A stretch of DNA of 64,000 nt from Microdochium bolleyi (taxonomy: Eukaryota > Ascomycota > Sordariomycetes > Xylariales > Microdochiaceae). The DNA is taken from contig KQ964260.1 in assembly GCA_001566295.1 (NCBI GenBank), forward strand, positions 310,001-374,000. The letters are read 5' to 3'. A program made the translations under genes and the position numbers. A model generated the notes under the pieces. That model was not told the DNA's origin. It worked only from the letters and a program-made list of their open reading frames with translations, and did not search any database. Shown here piece after piece: positions 23,195 through 33,299 of the stretch. Position 1 is the stretch's first letter. Each line of letters opens with the position of its first letter.

Positions 23195-26100
23195 GCTCAC
23201 ATGCTCCAGCTCGTGGAGGAGCTCTAAGAGGGGCAGATGGGACGGACGGGCCGCTGCACAGTCGTCGTCCTCAAGACGTGCATTGCAATCAGATTAGTTT
23301 TGAGAGGGGCATGTAGACCTGCACAGGGGCATCTGAAGCAGTGCGTGACCACTGGGAGTCTTCTCTTACACAATTTTACCTCATTGAATGTAAGGAAATG
23401 TACCCCGCCGAACTCTAATAGTTCAACAACATAGATTCCTGTCAGCATGATAGCCACTACCATAGTGGGTTGCATACCGGTAATCATGGCGAGCCGACCG
23501 TCCTGCATCAAACGGACGGTGGTCATGACCGCAAATACTTGTTAGCTGCGATTGATTAGTCCTCGTATAAGATTGATCAACCCACGTCAACTGTCCCTGT
23601 ATGGCTCTGAAAAGGCATGTGTTGACAGCGAACATGACTTGCCCCGTAAGAGTCGCAAAGATGAGGCGCCGCTGACGAGCAATCGACTACACATAGGCTA
23701 AAATAATTCGAAGGCGTGCAACTGCGCCTCAAGGGAGCCGTAACCGACACCGATTGACGTAGTAAAATGCATGTGAGAAAACAAAGCCAATGCTCTCATG
23801 CTGCTTATACTTTGTCGCATTTCGACCAAAATCAAGCTAATATTATTTCATTTTGTAAGGATTCGCTTACAAACTGTTGTCTGCTCTACTGATGGCAAAT
23901 GTCCAGACCGGCAGATTTCAAGGGGGCAGGTAGATTGAGGCCGGTATGACTGGCCAAAGTGCACGCAGTGGTGAGAGCCAGCATGATGTAGCACAGTACA
24001 CGTGATCCGACGTGCCGCCTGGAACTTCTAACAATATGTCCCTAGTTCAGTCGAGCACACTTCGATGCGAGTTTCACAATCATTGGATCCGTGTCTCTGT
24101 TCGGATCAGGCGTTCTTGACAAGGCATCTCATCTCGGTTGGGTGGGGTAGTAGGTCTGCATCATGAGATGTACCATCAGTCGTCTCTAACCAGCGTAGCC
24201 ACTCGAGACACCACTAATTTGGGTGCTCCGCCGGAGCTGTTGGGGGCGGAACCACATACAACAAACCACGCCGCCACGACTACATTCAAGACAGTCGTCC
24301 CAGCACGCGCAATCAGGTTCGCCATGATCGCCAGCGATCTGCATCACGCCGTCTGAACCCCATTGCACTGCGACCTGCGTGCGGTCGTGCTCGGGGCGGA
24401 TTTTCGTCCGCATCGTCGCCACCGCACGCGAGCCCAAACCCATCACGCCCAATCCCCGGAATCAACCTTATTCTCCCCAATTCGCAAGGACGCCGGCTGT
24501 CGAAGTTGCCCACCAAAACACGCGTCCGATCCTCAGGCCCTGGCCGGGGGGCTCGGGATCACAGGGGATGGGAATGTAGATCTCGGTAAAAGCCTCCCCC
24601 GCCATCGCAGTAACGCACGGGGCTTCGGGGACCTCTGCGGGTTGGTGTGTGCCGATCGCTTCTTTTCCTGACGGGATGTTTCAGCTGTGGCCTGCCTGCG
24701 TGACAGGCCGGCCGTTTCTCCGGCCGAGCTGCCCAGAAGACGTGCAGCTGGTGAGATAGTACTGCCAACGTGCTCTGAGCAGGTGCAAATTCATGCCCCC
24801 TCGACTCGGTTGCACGAAGACGTCCTCGGGAGCTCCGAGTCTCAGGGGGGCCGTGCTCACTGTCAAGTCTGCTTCACGTTATCTAGAGAGCATCATGACG
24901 TGAGAGGGAGTGGGGGCAAGGCCGCTTGGCTGCTGCCACAGTGGTCACGAAGCCATGCTCATACCAGCGTTCTCCCACCCCGTGCTCGCCGTGCTTGCCG
25001 TGCTCTCGACAGCCGCACCCCAAAGGACTCTAGAGGGCACGCGCTTGATGAGCACTTGTCTCAGCCCAAGGCTTCTTGCTGGGCTTCTGGAAAACCCGCA
25101 AGCGCCCGCTCCGGCCCCCCTCAAAGGTCCGTGATGCCCACCCCCTTACGTTTCCCACATTATCCCAGAACGGGAATCCGGAACCAGCGCAAGCTCCACT
25201 GGCTCGGACGTGACCGTCCGCCCTGTCCCACCAGCGCTAGCAGAAGACGAGACCCTGCAGGGAGTTCAGGGTGCCGCATGCCGACCCTGTAGGTTGGTGG
25301 TGCCTAGGTTTGCTGGCTGTCGCCGTGACAGGGCTTGCTCCCTGCTCATCCGGGGCATATCGTCCTGGAGGGTGGTGCCGCCGGGCGGATCACGCAACCA
25401 GCATGCTTGGACCTGGGTGCAACCCGGCGCTGCCCATGTCTCGTAACGCTGACGGGGACCGCTGTAGTCGACCTGGACACGAACGTGGCCGTGCGCTCGC
25501 GGCTGGGCCCGCGATCGGGGCTAGGGACACCATCGGCGAAGACAAACAGCTGCATGAAATGTCGGGGCTTTTCTGTGCTGTGCTCTGATGAGTAAACAAG
25601 ACAAACAGGCAGGCAGATACAGCGAAGCCGGTGGCCTCAGTAACCTGCTGAGGGGGGCAGCCCCATCCCCCCCAAAAACCAGAACCCCCTCTGCCGCTCA
25701 GGCTCGTCAGGGTCCGAGGGTCCTCGTTGTCCTTGCTGTTGTTACCCACAGCGAGCCCACCCTGTTGTGGAATCATGGATGATCAGCGACCCTTTTTCTG
25801 TGCATTGCCCATGCCCATTGCCGACCGACTTTTGCCGACCCCTCCCATCCCATGCTTGCTTGGAGCTCTGTCCGTATGGTGCCGACGAACATGAGGTACC
25901 TTGGCAATCCGCCTCAAGAGGAGAACCCGCTGCACAAGTCTCGCGGACACAGCTGACGCGGACACACCAGCCGCGACGGGGCCGGAGCCCAAGCAAAGAT
26001 GCCATTCGCCAGCGGAGCATTTCGGCCGAGAGCCGCGAGTCACCCCCTCCTTCACAAACCAGGGCTCTGGGCAGGCCCGCCATGGATGCCGAAAGAGGGT

Positions 26101-27243
26101 TCTTCCCTTCTCCTCTGTTCTTGTTACTCGGGCCCCCAGTGTTCGCCAAGTGGCAGTGATCGGCCTGCTGCAACGTTCGGCTATCCCAATCTACGGGCGT
26201 CCCGAGGCCAAGCCCACGGAGAGCCCCGTCCAGCTGAGGCTTTGCGACGTCTGACTGGCCAAGGTCGACGGACTGTGTTCCGGCGATGGGGAGGCTTGAA
26301 CTCAGAGTCGGACGTTGAGGGAATGCATGCTGCGTCGCGTACTCAAGGTCACAGAATGCGTGCACACACACCGGGTGCCAGAAAGCCAGACTGCTCCAGC
26401 CTCTGTGCGGTTTCCCAAGCCCGCTGTTGCACTGGCCCATCCATTCTCCGCGCGTGCAAAAGGGCACAGGCTAGAACACCGCACGGGACAGCAGCCACGG
26501 GAGAGGGACACTACTGTAGGTCAGCACTCGCAAATCACCGTGACCCCCGAGACCCTGCCTCGCCTGCCCTGTCACAAGAACCCCTCCCCTTTTGCACCAG
26601 GGGTTCATGGACCCACGGTCTGGACCCTGCAAGAATGAGCCGATTCTGGCCCATGGCGCCTGACTTTCCCATCGACACTGCAGAGGGCCCTTTGCGTTGT
26701 GCCTCTTCGTTCCGGCAGTTGACCTTTAAAGAAGAAAGGCGCCGCGCCTCCATCCCCAGACCAGAGTCTTTAAGCAAGTCTCCCGGCGTCATCGTCTCAT
26801 CATTCCATCTTCTACTAGGCCAATTCCTTCGTCTCCAGCATCTTGGTCCCTTTGCAGCTCCAACACACCGCACACAGTACACCTAGCATCCCGGCCACGG
26901 ACTTGAAACAACACAATCGGATCAGTGCTCCACGACATTGTCTGCTGCAGCCGACAGCACTCATCGGGCACGACGCACCCGCCCGCCCATACACACCCAC
27001 CATTTTATTATGAAAAGGTATAGCCGAACCTCCCCCCTCTGTCTTCCAGTCCAGTGCTTCAGAGACAATCTCTAATGCGCCCGGCCGGTTTCTTGCAGCT
27101 TTGATCCGCTGTCTCGCGATAGACACGCCCAGATCAAGCACGTACACGGAAAGACCGCCCTCGCGTATCGTCCTCGCTCGCCCCTCGCCTTCGACAAGCA
27201 CGACCTCACATATATATACACGATCCCATCGAAAAGTGCCGCC
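23195..27243. other. 4-kb gene-free region upstream of the first disordered protein
   Basis: No gene is supported. 23.2-24.1 kb is AT-richer with degenerate hydrophobic fragments on the minus strand (for example TMVVAIMLTGIYVVELL) that might be the remains of a membrane-protein gene. 24.1-26.9 kb is GC-rich with overlapping open frames on both strands (the longest 295 codons at 25999-26886) that show no domain, signal or codon consistency. A TATA-like ATATATATAC near 27211 precedes the ATG at 27244, so part of this is probably promoter or leader. Confidence 0.5.
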
Positions 27244-27774
27244 ATGGCCGCCGTCAGCACCACCGGCCCGGCCCATGCTGCCACCATCATGGCCACCCCA
27301 TCCAAGTCCTCCGCCGATACAGTGGGCCCTGCACCATCCACAAAGCTCAGCCCAGCCATCACGACCATCACAATCAGCGAGATCTCAAATTCTCACGACG
27401 GTTTCCCGCTCCAGTCGCCCGACTACTCCCCCAGCTACAGTAATAACACGACAGTCAATGCACACGCGGCGGCGGACCACCAGCCAGCCTACAAGCACCC
27501 GCACCTGGTCTCCAGCACGAGCTCCAGCAGCCGCCAGACCCCCGGGGCCGAGGACGACGGCGGCAACGAGAGCGGCAGCATGGTCGTCCAGATGGCCGTC
27601 GACGAGCTGCGCGCCATGGGCGAGACGCTGCGCCGTGCGACGAAGCAGCAGCAGCGCATGATCGAGGAGACGATGAGCCAGTGGCGGAGCGTGCAGCAAG
27701 AGCAGCAACAGCAACACCACCAACAACAACAGAATCAGCAGCGAGTGACTCCTCCCGCGACAGCCTCGCAGTGA
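27244..27774 (+). CDS. Small disordered protein with C-terminal LRAMG motif (paralogue A)
   Basis: Unrecognised single-exon protein of 176 aa starting in a strong context (GCCATGG). Residues 1-115 are Ser/Thr/Ala/Pro/His-rich and likely disordered. Residues 119-149 form an amphipathic helix: DELRAMGETLRRATKQQQ followed by a segment with EETM and a tryptophan. The tail is a Gln/His run ending in VTPPATASQ. The helix segment is shared with the minus-strand gene at 38140-38899: 13 of 27 positions are identical, including LRAMG, the second leucine, ETM and the final tryptophan, and most other positions are conservative. No signal peptide or membrane segment. The function is unknown; the layout (disordered body, one conserved helix) suggests an adaptor or regulatory protein whose helix is the binding element. 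It follows a 4-kb gene-free stretch. Confidence 0.7.
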   Translation: MAAVSTTGPAHAATIMATPSKSSADTVGPAPSTKLSPAITTITISEISNSHDGFPLQSPDYSPSYSNNTTVNAHAAADHQPAYKHPHLVSSTSSSSRQTPGAEDDGGNESGSMVVQMAVDELRAMGETLRRATKQQQRMIEETMSQWRSVQQEQQQQHHQQQQNQQRVTPPATASQ

Positions 27775-29200
27775 ACGTCACGCGCGCGCAGTGAGGCGAC
27801 AAAACGTCAATCCCCACAAACACGCCAAACCACCCTGCACAGAAGAAAAACCAGCACATTCGAAGCTATGACAGTACCTAGCAGGCGAGCCTCACAGAAG
27901 ACCTGGAACCGTTGTTTGCCTTCATTGTGCGTATCAGCGCAAGACGCCAACACAAAATCTCACGGAGGCTCTTATTGGCATGGCAAGTCCCTACGGACGC
28001 CAGGGGGGCTAGAGGAAGAGTTACAACGCATTTGGATATTTTCCCAGCTCGACGAGCAAGCAGCAGCAGCAGGAGCAGGAGCAGTACTCTCTTTTGCAGC
28101 GTGTGTGCCACTCGGCCTCGGTCATTTTCAAAGGTGCCCTTTTCCGCCCTACCGTTCGGCGGGAACTTCTCTCTCTTTATTTTGCGCCACAATGTTATAA
28201 TCGCGAGCAGGTGCTGTCACATAGCGGCACGATGTACTCGTGCAGCCCCAGTCCAGTCGGGAACAGGCACAGGCAATACGCACCGCGCGCAAGCTTGGAC
28301 ATGCCTGCGGGAAGCGGAAGTACCGTCAGCACGAGATGTACCCGGGCCCCCAGGTGGATCCAGATCAGTCCAAAGCCCATACGGCCAAAGTCAGCGACGG
28401 GAACGATCAATACCTCTCCCAACAACGGTCGAGATACCGTCTGTGGCATTCAGACAAGCGCAGCACCGGTCCGCACGCCAGTTTCCGAGCTAGAGCAGTG
28501 ACAGCACTCCGGGCTCTTGGTCGCCATCAAATGATTTTCACACGCTACCTACCGCAACGAGTCCAATGTCCCCCCATTTCATTCTTCGAAGTTTTGCCCA
28601 TTTTGTTGGTGGTGCCGCTGGGCACACACAGTTACAGTCACTGCTTCTCGGAAATTTGTCTTTTTTGCCAGTAGTCCTTTCATTTTGAGCTGCTTTTTCA
28701 TCATTTTCGGGGAAGAGGAGAGCAAGCGAGCATTTTGGATGATTTGATACCACCACCAACATTACTTTTTGTTGGTTGGACTGCTTTTTCCCCCTCCTTC
28801 GTCATAACTCTAGATTGTCCGAGCCCCGTGGCTGCCCTGCTCGTTGAACCTGGGGCCTTCAAATAGTTAATCCCTATTCCAATGATCAGCTCTCAAGCTT
28901 TGACGACGCTCTCTGATTATGCCCAAGTTGTATCGTGTAAGAAAGAGTCTATTGTCTACGTGCTTGCTCGAGGATATTTGCAAGGCTCTCTAATTGCATG
29001 CTTTCAGGCAATTACTCGTATGCAGCAAGTGCATGACACGGATTGGTATACAGTATGACCTTCGTTGTCTATTTCATCATGTCATGACTGCCACCTTGTA
29101 CTCTTCTCAATCCATACTCTTTCTCTTTCTTCTCTTTCCCTCCGGTCTGGTCTTTCCGCATTTTCCTATCCCCTATCACCGAATCTTTTGCGCTGCCTCC
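27775..29200. other. Convergent intergenic region
   Basis: 1.4 kb between the disordered-protein gene and the methyltransferase on the opposite strand. Short domain-free open frames only; AT-richer from about 28.5 kb. Confidence 0.6.
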
Positions 29201-29917
29201 TCAGTCACTCTGCTTCCTCGCGATGATCCAGAAGAAGAAATCATCCTTGCCGCCATCCACCACCGTGTCGAGCACCTCGAGCCCGCTCTCCCGCACCACC
29301 TGGACCGTCTGCTCCGGCCCGAGCCCGCTCCAGTACATCCAGCTCTCCTTGTCCTCGGCGAGCCATTTATCGGCCGTGATCGCCCCGGACGCCTGGTTGA
29401 CGACGTTGACGAGCACCGTCCCGCCGGGCCGCACCCAGGCGGCGATCTTGGCGAACATGGCGACCTGCTCCCGCGGCGGGAGGTGACAGATGCTGTACAG
29501 CGCGACCACGCCGTCAAAGGAGGCGTCGGGGAAGGACAGGGCGAGCATGTCCCCCGGCGCGTACTCGATGCGTTCGGCGCCGTGCTTGGCCAGGTTGGTC
29601 CGCGCGAGGTCGAGCTGGGTGGTGGACAGGTCGTTGGCGACGACAGTGGTGGCCGGGTCGCGGGAGAGGAGGTGGTCGAGGACGGGGAGGCCGGCGCCGC
29701 AGCCGAGCTCGAGGAAACGCCGGGCCGGCTTCGGATCCGTGGCGGTAGCGCTGGTGGTGGCGGTGGTGCCGTCAAGCTTGGCGAGCATCTGGTCGAGGTG
29801 CTTGATCTTGAGGGGCCAGTGGTCCTTGGTCCAGTCATTGTACTCGGTCGCGATGGCGTCGTACGAGGCCTTGACGCGGTCTTTGAGGTCGGCCGGGTGC
29901 GCGGAGTCTGAAGACAT
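29201..29917 (-). CDS. Class I SAM-dependent methyltransferase
   Basis: Single-exon gene, 238 aa. The Rossmann-type methyltransferase fold is clear: motif I is FLELGCGAGLPVLDHLL (glycine-rich SAM loop), the acidic end of strand 2 is VVANDLS, motif II/III regions are APGDMLALSFPDASFDGVV and LPPREQVAMFAKIAAWVRPGG. The N-terminal DLKDRVKASYDAIATEYNDW is typical of Methyltransf_11/25 small-molecule methyltransferases. The ATG at 29917 has a good context (ACCATGT); the frame stays open a further 9 codons upstream but only with TTG. A short Thr/Ala linker (about residues 53-62) precedes motif I. No targeting signal. The acceptor substrate is unknown and the neighbours give no hint. Confidence 0.87.
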   Translation of the reverse strand: MSSDSAHPADLKDRVKASYDAIATEYNDWTKDHWPLKIKHLDQMLAKLDGTTATTSATATDPKPARRFLELGCGAGLPVLDHLLSRDPATTVVANDLSTTQLDLARTNLAKHGAERIEYAPGDMLALSFPDASFDGVVALYSICHLPPREQVAMFAKIAAWVRPGGTVLVNVVNQASGAITADKWLAEDKESWMYWSGLGPEQTVQVVRESGLEVLDTVVDGGKDDFFFWIIARKQSD

Positions 29918-30662
29918 GGTTGCAATGTCAGAATGTTTGATCAAACTCGCCGTGGTTTTTGTTGGCGTCCCGAGAGCTCTATTGTTCTTGTGTGCCTAGT
30001 AGAATCGTAGCTTTACAGGATGATGATGATGATGCTGTGTTATTTATGTAACTCGGGACCTTGCCGGACCACTGGCCGTAGGCAGCGGGCAATACTGACT
30101 GCCTCGAAGGCCGGCCGCCGTGATACTTCGCCATTCAGGGTTTGCCCCCTGCAACCCCGCACCATGAGTAATTCGGCAGCGTCTGCCCCGGGCAGCATCA
30201 GTCCGGGGTCTGCTCCAGGACCACGCTCATTATTTGCTCCCGTTAAAGCAACCAGTAGGCTCGTCGTTCTGGACAAAGCAGCACGCTGAAAGTTTTCGTT
30301 GCGAGGTAGGATGATTCAGGATCGAAACAGTATCGGTCATACAAGCAGATGAATCACACGGCGGCTGCAGGGAGACGTTGCAGTGCAGACACTGAGTCAC
30401 GAAAGGGTCCGGCCCTCACTCAATATCCGTCAGTAAGCATTAAGAGCAATCCGGTCTAGGCTAGCATAACATAAACGGAACCAGACACCACATGCCCGGT
30501 ATACAGGACGAGATACAGGTATAAGTGTACATTACAAAAGCAATCAATAGATGGTCACAGTAGACAACACGGAGATAGTGAAGACAACAAAAAAGGATAA
30601 TGGAATATGAGCAGTTACCCCCATTTCGGCATGATTCCAATGGAGGGAAATGGCAAAAGGAA
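29918..30662. other. Intergenic, methyltransferase to tRNA
   Basis: No gene seen. Contains a short GAT trinucleotide run near 30018-30033 and AT-richer sequence from about 30.4 kb. Confidence 0.6.
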
Positions 30663-30754
30663 GGGTCTGGCCGGGGATTGAACCCGGGACCTCTCGCATG
30701 CAGTAGCTATAGGGTGGACCCTAAGCGAGAATCATACCACTAGACCACCAGACC
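30663..30754 (-). tRNA. tRNA-Pro (AGG) with intron
   Basis: On the minus strand the sequence begins GGTCTGGTGGTCTAGTGGTA, giving the acceptor 5' strand and D-arm, and ends with the T-arm CCCGGGTTCAATCCCCGG and acceptor 3' strand CCAGACC. The seven acceptor pairs match fully. The anticodon stem is CTCGC/GCGAG; the loop begins TT-AGG-G, so the anticodon is AGG (proline). About 20 extra bases between G37 and the 3' stem, at roughly 30691-30710, are a nuclear tRNA intron in the standard place. The discriminator base is C, as expected for fungal tRNA-Pro. The A and B box internal promoters are present. The 3' CCA is not encoded. Confidence 0.93.
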
Positions 30755-31101
30755 GGGTTGTGTTTCTTATTGGATGGTGGTCTCGACTCTTAATAGTCAT
30801 TATAATGGCAGCCTCAGCTCGTCAACATGCTCCTCCCTTCAAACCAGTGCCAGTCGTATTCTGCGCCCGTGTAGGTGATGCTATGATTTGTGTGAAGTAT
30901 CAGCTCATTATACAAGGATTCCGGCGTCAGAAGAGAAACATAAATAGAGTACTAAATATGTTTTGCCAAGTCTCATGAGAATTCGAGCCTATTCTTCGTA
31001 AATGAATGTCGAACGTCATGTCATTCAGCTACATGATTGTATAAACGGTCGCCCAACTCTATAAGCAAAGCTTATGTTGCGTTCGCAGGCTCGGCCCACA
31101 A
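30755..31101. other. Intergenic, AT-rich
   Basis: About 350 bases, AT-rich, between the tRNA and the small secreted protein gene. Nothing recognised. Confidence 0.6.
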
Positions 31102-31554
31102 TCATCGAATGCGGCGGCAGTCGCACAAGCAGGTGAAGTAGCTGCATCCCGGGCCGGTACAGCCACACTACAGCAGAGCCGAAACAGGAGGGTCAGAAAA
31201 TCGTTCGTCTGCAGAAGTGGAAAACGCCCCTTCTCTCGAGTTCCACATTTCAGCGGCTAAAGGAAAAGAGGGGAAAAACTCACACGCGAGTAGGCACAGT
31301 TCCAGTTGAGATACCCGCAGTCGCCCTTCTGCTTGCAGCAGATCCGTTCACAGCTGGCGTCGTCGGCACAGGCTCGTGGTTGCTGTCAAGCAGGCACCTG
31401 GGTTAGCGTCCGGCTCACGAGCACGCAAAGAACTAAAGAATGGCTGAAACGTGGATCGTACGAGGAGATTGGTGTCACCGCGGGGCGGGAGCTCGGGCAG
31501 GGCAGTGGCGAGGCTTGCCGCGGCAGCCAGGAGGGCAACGACCGAGAACTTCAT
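31102..31554 (-). CDS. Small secreted 12-cysteine protein
   Basis: Unrecognised secreted mini-protein, 85 aa. Model: complement(join(31102..31167, 31284..31382, 31462..31554)); both introns are phase 0 with normal GT/AG ends. An 18-residue signal peptide (MKFSVVALLAAAASLATA) is followed by a short Pro-rich stretch and a cysteine-dense domain with twelve cysteines in about 50 residues, including CADDASCERICCKQKGDC and CGCTGPGCSYFTCLCDC. The even count, one adjacent Cys-Cys pair and short spacings indicate a disulphide-stabilised extracellular fold. The body carries Lys/Arg between the cysteines. Small cysteine-rich secreted proteins are common candidate effectors or antimicrobial peptides in fungi, but nothing here shows which; I make no functional claim. 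The second exon could begin at other AG sites; the one chosen preserves the Cys pattern. Confidence 0.7.
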
Positions 31555-32506
31555 CCTGCTGTTCTATGATGGGAAAGCGTTTCTTGAGATGGTAATATGG
31601 CAAGCTGTCAAGCTCGGACCCGTGCGGATGATGGCGTGATGAGTGGCGGATATGACAACAGACAAGAGCGTTGTGCTGAGGGACAAGAAACATATTTATC
31701 TTGACTCTGCCTTCGTATAACAGGGTACGCTACCCTTACTTCGGGAGCTCCCATACGAGGCCCCAGGCCAACGCCGCCCAGCACAAAGCTTGACCAACCC
31801 ATGCACAACGAAGTGATCGGCAGTCGCTCGGCTCTTCCCGCTGGTACGGAGTATAAGTGTAGCCGAACCTGGTGTTCCCCAGGTTCCTTCTTCCGTCCAC
31901 GGCGCTCATCTGCTGCAGGATCATTGGTGGGAAGTTCAACCGAGTGGCTGCCGATCGGCGCTCGCTACGTCGTAATAGATCGGGCGATCTCGAGATGCGG
32001 GGTGGGAGTTAATTGGGCAGGACATCACCGCCCGGCTGAAGACATGCACTGTAACGTTGAAGGGTTCAGCTGAATGCGAGAACCTCCAGGGGGGTCGCCA
32101 GAGGTTATGAAGCGACGGACCAATATGAGGGGGAGCACAGAGCGGACAGGCTAGGTGCTGCACGACCGACGATGCTCAAGTGCGGAGAAGAATGACTTGT
32201 CTAGCGCCACACAAAAGTCCACTGTCCATCATGCACCGGGTCGAGTTCATCAATTGCAGTAGGACAGTTCTCATTCGTGCGCTAAGCCTCTGAGCTGATG
32301 TAATGCTGCATGTGCTGTAAAGTTGTATCCCACATGCCGACTTCAACGGCGTGACTTTGACCAGGGGAACGCTGCGCCGAGCTCGCACAGTCTGGCGCTG
32401 GACATTGGACCGAGCTCACAGCCGAGCGGCTGGCGTAATACTTCCCTTGCAAACGACAAGGAAGCGGTGCCTGCAGCCCCTTGCGTCTTGAGTCCGGCCG
32501 CCATGC
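31555..32506. other. Intergenic, secreted protein promoter and regulator 3' flank
   Basis: Nothing coding supported. An AT-rich CATATTTATC near 31691 is suitably placed to act as a TATA element for the secreted-protein gene on the minus strand. Confidence 0.55.
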
Positions 32507-33268
32507 TCATGTTTCAGCCATCACTGCATCCCACGCATCCTCGATCCACGGATCTACAGGCGTCTCCGGCCAGGCTGTCTTGCCCAACCATACACGAGCC
32601 TCGTCCCAGCTCATCCGACTTGACCCCCGTGAGTTCTCGCAACGCACAGCACGAGCAGGAGAAACATGCCGGGCCGAGTGGTAACAGGATTCATGCTCCG
32701 AACACATGAGAGCCAACAGTCTGCCCCTGAACACCATCCAGAGGCTGTCAAGCTCCTGCGCGCCCCGAACGGCCGATGACGCCGAGTCCACACGGGTGGT
32801 TCTATACAGCGCGACGGCACCCATAAAGGCGATCCAGAACTGCAGGTCTCTTTCGGTCTGCGTCTGTGTGCTGCCACCGACTTGACACGCGCACTCTCGT
32901 TCTGGCAGCGAAGACTTGTCCAGTGGGACAGTGCTGCTCGCTCGACTACTCGTTGAAGAAGAAGTCCTAGCTCCTGGGCTGCCATGGCTGCTGCTGGTAT
33001 AGCTGCTCCCGTAACTGCTCGACAACTGCTCGTCGGAGTCCTTATTCGTTGCCCGGGATGAGGGGGGCGTCGACGGGGCTTTCCAGGTTCCTGTGCCTGC
33101 AGGAGTCACTGCGATGACGTTGTAAGCCTCTTCACCAATGTCGGCAGCCAGCCGGCAGAGGATCCGCGGATCCCATTCCGAGATCCCCAGCACGCAGTAC
33201 ATGTAGACACCAAACGCCGCGGACGTGGCCACCCAGTGCGCCCGCACCTCTCGAGATGAAGATGACGA

Positions 33269-33299
<31 letters not shown>

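Noticed and set aside
23224..23635. Hydrophobic minus-strand fragments resembling a membrane-protein relic
   Set aside because: Too short and broken to assign a family; mentioned only as a possibility in the gap entry.
25742..26467. 241-codon open frame on the minus strand
   Set aside because: Overlaps the previous frame; Cys/Trp/Gly-rich chance translation of GC-rich DNA with no recognisable feature.
25999..26886. 295-codon open frame on the plus strand
   Set aside because: Opposite and overlapping frames are also open, there is no domain, signal peptide or consistent codon use, and it abuts the promoter of the 27244 gene.
30016..30035. ATG/GAT trinucleotide run
   Set aside because: Very short simple repeat with no coding or regulatory context.
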